Shown piece after piece: positions 61,887 to 64,000 of a stretch of 64,000 bases of DNA. The stretch is from contig NZ_JACSMR010000005.1 of assembly GCF_018618755.1 (NCBI RefSeq), positions 1-64,000 of the forward strand. The letters run 5' to 3'. The notes below the pieces were generated by a model. It ran no database searches. It saw only the letters and a list, made by a program, of their open reading frames with translations, and was not told the DNA's origin. Numbering within the stretch: position 1 is the stretch's first letter; each line of letters begins with the position of its first letter. The position numbers and the translations under genes were made by a program. The stretch is from Exiguobacterium sp. s193. Lineage in GTDB: Bacteria; Bacillota; Bacilli; Exiguobacteriales; Exiguobacteriaceae.

Positions 61887-63149
61887 TCAACTGTCCATCC
61901 GTTCGACGTAATCGACGAGCTCTGCATCCTCTGGAGCGAGCATCGCTGCCCGACGTAGCATGATTTGTCCTTCTTCACGCCGTCCTTCTTCGACTAAAGC
62001 AAAACCATATTCTTTTAAGAATAACGCATCATCTGCAAATGCTGATTCAACTTGAGCATATTGTTTCATGGCATTCGTATAATCTTCAAGCGCATAAAGC
62101 GACCGGGCGCGGTACCATGTCAAAATCGGAGCCGTGACATGTTCTTCAATCGCTGTGATCGTCTCGATTGTCGCCTCATGATCCTCATCTTCCGCGAGAA
62201 GTGCAAGTAACCGCTCTGCTGCGAGCAACGATTCCGGGTTGAGGGCAAGGGCTTCACGTAACGCAGTGACACTTCCTTGACGGTCACCGAGTTTCAAGAG
62301 GAATAAGGCTTCCATCGTCCGCAACTCATCATTGTAGTCATCCCGTTCGATCCCTTGTTTGATGACGTTCAAGGCTTCTTTCGTCAATCCAAGTTCGGCC
62401 TGACTTTCTGCGTATGGTACGTAAGCAGACGTATAGTCGGGATCTTGGGCAATCAATTGTTGGAACGTCTCGACTGCTTTCTGGTGTTGCCCGACACGGT
62501 GTGCCGTCATCGCGAGACCAAACAACGTATGCAAGTCAGGTCGTTCTGCAACAGCCCGCTCGTATAATGGAATCGCTTCTTCGAATTCCCCGATCATCGC
62601 TAGCGACTCCGCGTACAACGCATCGAGTGGTAACTCTCCACGGAGCGCCGCGTTTGCCGCCACTTCCGCGAATAATGGAACGGCTTGATCGAATGCACCG
62701 AGCGTCATATAGAGTTCTGCAAGTCCATAAGCAAGAAGTGGTTCGTCGGGCGCAAGAGCCCGGGCCTCTTTTAATTTCGCGAGGGCGACCTCATCGAGAC
62801 CTTGCGACTGGTAGAGGTCTGCTAACAGGACTAACGTCCGTGGTCCGTTTTCGACATCTGTCTTATCGACTTGTTCAAGCACGGTGATTGCTTCTTCTTC
62901 CCGGTCTAAATCGATGTAACATTCTGCGAGCAGTAAGGCGACTCCGGGGTTTCCGGCATAGTCGACGTAAAGTGGCGACAGGAGATCGACTGCCCGGTCC
63001 GACAGACCGAGTTCAATATAGAGATCCGCGACGGCCAGGCGATCTTCGTCCGTCCCTGTTTTTTCAAGTTGTTCGAGTGCGAGTAATGCTTCAGACGTAT
63101 GACCATGTTCTAGGCCATCGACGATTTCTTTTAATACGTGTTCGTTCAA
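61887..63149 (-). CDS. ypiA: TPR-repeat protein YpiA
   Basis: The 420-residue soluble protein consists of about eleven TPR units from start to end (LADLYQSQGLDEVALAKLKEA, LAELYMTLGAFDQAVPLF and others). It should act as a protein-protein scaffold. The start is TTG with GAGGCG upstream. It follows aroA as in B. subtilis. Confidence 0.85.
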   Translation of the reverse strand: MNEHVLKEIVDGLEHGHTSEALLALEQLEKTGTDEDRLAVADLYIELGLSDRAVDLLSPLYVDYAGNPGVALLLAECYIDLDREEEAITVLEQVDKTDVENGPRTLVLLADLYQSQGLDEVALAKLKEARALAPDEPLLAYGLAELYMTLGAFDQAVPLFAEVAANAALRGELPLDALYAESLAMIGEFEEAIPLYERAVAERPDLHTLFGLAMTAHRVGQHQKAVETFQQLIAQDPDYTSAYVPYAESQAELGLTKEALNVIKQGIERDDYNDELRTMEALFLLKLGDRQGSVTALREALALNPESLLAAERLLALLAEDEDHEATIETITAIEEHVTAPILTWYRARSLYALEDYTNAMKQYAQVESAFADDALFLKEYGFALVEEGRREEGQIMLRRAAMLAPEDAELVDYVERMDS

Positions 63150-63185
63150 GGCAAACGCCTCACTTTCTAAAATTCAATACGGTAC

Positions 63186-64000
63186 TTACGTATGGTTGGC
63201 TTCTAGTTTCTTTAAATCATCATAGAACGTCGGGTAGCTGACTTCAACTACTTCACTCCCGATTACGTCAATTTCTTCATTTAGCGTCGCCGCAATCGTC
63301 AACATCATCGCTAAACGATGATCCCCGGCACTGTCGACCGTCCCTGCAGTCAGCGGTGTCGGACCTTCGATGATCATGCCGTCCGCCGTCGCTTCGATTT
63401 TTGCCCCAAGCTGTCGAAGTGAGGCGACGACCGTCTCAATCCGGTCTGTTTCTTTGACACGGAGCTCAGCTGCGTCACGGATCGTCGTCGTCCCGTCTGC
63501 TTGAGTTGCGAGTAACGCAAGCAGTGGAATTTCATCAATCAACGAAGGAATTTGTTCCCCTTCAATCGTCACCGCTTGCAGTGATGTCGACTCGACGGTA
63601 ACGTCAGCCACTTCTTCGCCCGCCACTTCTTTTCGGTTCGAAATTTGAACACTTGCCCCCATCTGACGTAATACTTGCAAAAAGCCAGTCCGTGTCGGGT
63701 TCATCAGGACATGTTCCGTCGTAATGACGCTGTCTTCGCCAAGCGCAGCCGCCGTCCACCAAAAAGCGGCAGAAGACGGGTCACCCGGTATGTCGACCGT
63801 CGTCGCCGCAAGTCTTGCCGGCCCTTTAACCCGGATATGCCGCCCGTCTTCAAAGTCTTCAATGACAACATCAACACCGAATTGCGGTAACATGCGTTCC
63901 GTGTGGTCTCGCGACAAGATCGGTTCAATGACCGTCGTTTCACCTGTCGCGAATACTCCTGCGAGCAAGACCGCACTTTTTACTTGAGCACTTGCGACTG
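63186..64000 (-). CDS. aroA: EPSP synthase (3-phosphoshikimate 1-carboxyvinyltransferase), 3' part
   Basis: The frame stays open to the window edge, giving the C-terminal 271 residues. Visible are QVKSAVLLAGVFATGET at the very edge, GDPSSAAFWW, VKETDRI and DHRLAMMLTIA, all EPSP synthase marks of the shikimate pathway. The first ATG in the frame (63968) is internal. The gene is called aroE in older Bacillus nomenclature. Confidence 0.94.
   Translation of the reverse strand, partial: VASAQVKSAVLLAGVFATGETTVIEPILSRDHTERMLPQFGVDVVIEDFEDGRHIRVKGPARLAATTVDIPGDPSSAAFWWTAAALGEDSVITTEHVLMNPTRTGFLQVLRQMGASVQISNRKEVAGEEVADVTVESTSLQAVTIEGEQIPSLIDEIPLLALLATQADGTTTIRDAAELRVKETDRIETVVASLRQLGAKIEATADGMIIEGPTPLTAGTVDSAGDHRLAMMLTIAATLNEEIDVIGSEVVEVSYPTFYDDLKKLEANHT

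Overview
The window looks like chromosomal DNA of a low-to-mid-GC Bacillales bacterium, most likely Exiguobacterium or a close relative. This is inference: the proteins are Bacillus-like, a bacillithiol gene (bshA) is present, and the right-hand 30 kb follows the Bacillus subtilis gene order (mrfA-mrfB-ypsA-gpsB, ponA-recU, nth-dnaD-asnS-aspB-ypmB-ypmA-dinG, panDCB-birA-cca-bshA, ypjC, ypjA, qcrCBA-ypiF-ypiB-ypiA-aroA). Several genes that sit among these in B. subtilis (ypjB, mgsA, dapB, bshB1) are missing. No prophage, integrase, transposase gene or CRISPR array was seen.

Left part (1-33.7 kb) is a mosaic. It starts with an AT-rich tandem pair of XRE-TPR regulators of RRNPP type, a stand-alone tRNA-Thr and a small Cse60-like gene. 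Then come a PatB-type C-S lyase, a PutP symporter behind a folded leader, a methyltransferase, a GNAT protein, a YhhQ-type queuosine-precursor transporter, a PilZ protein, an oligo-1,6-glucosidase, thyA-dfrA, a diguanylate cyclase, fumC, a CNNM/CorC membrane protein, an RNase H-like/CobW/HD-nuclease operon, a catabolite-controlled unknown gene, a T4-type dCMP deaminase, xpaC-telA, an NSS transporter, an EgtUV/OpuC-type importer linked to a lipid kinase, a WalR-box-preceded 3D-domain wall protein, a Nudix hydrolase and a flavin monooxygenase.

Right part (33.8-64 kb) is the conserved core: DNA repair (mrfAB, recU, nth, dinG), cell-wall growth (gpsB, ponA), replication restart (dnaD), Asn/Asp metabolism, pantothenate synthesis, biotin ligase, CCA-adding enzyme, bacillithiol synthesis, the menaquinol:cytochrome c reductase and the 3' portion of EPSP synthase. 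A DUF3800 gene is inserted between yppE and nth.

The features least explained by known families are: (1) two inverted copies, at 7460-7846 and 21556-21930, of a ~380-bp repeat ending in 10-bp inverted repeats, with many internal stem-loops and a compensatory base-pair change between copies; (2) a 326-bp leader before putP holding a possible pseudoknot; (3) a 48-codon ORF with its own promoter and good ribosome-binding site directly upstream of panB, overlapping a 16-bp hairpin; (4) a cre box inside the core promoter of an unrecognised 161-residue protein. Many starts were moved from the longest reading frame to the start fitting the ribosome-binding site; several are TTG or GTG.
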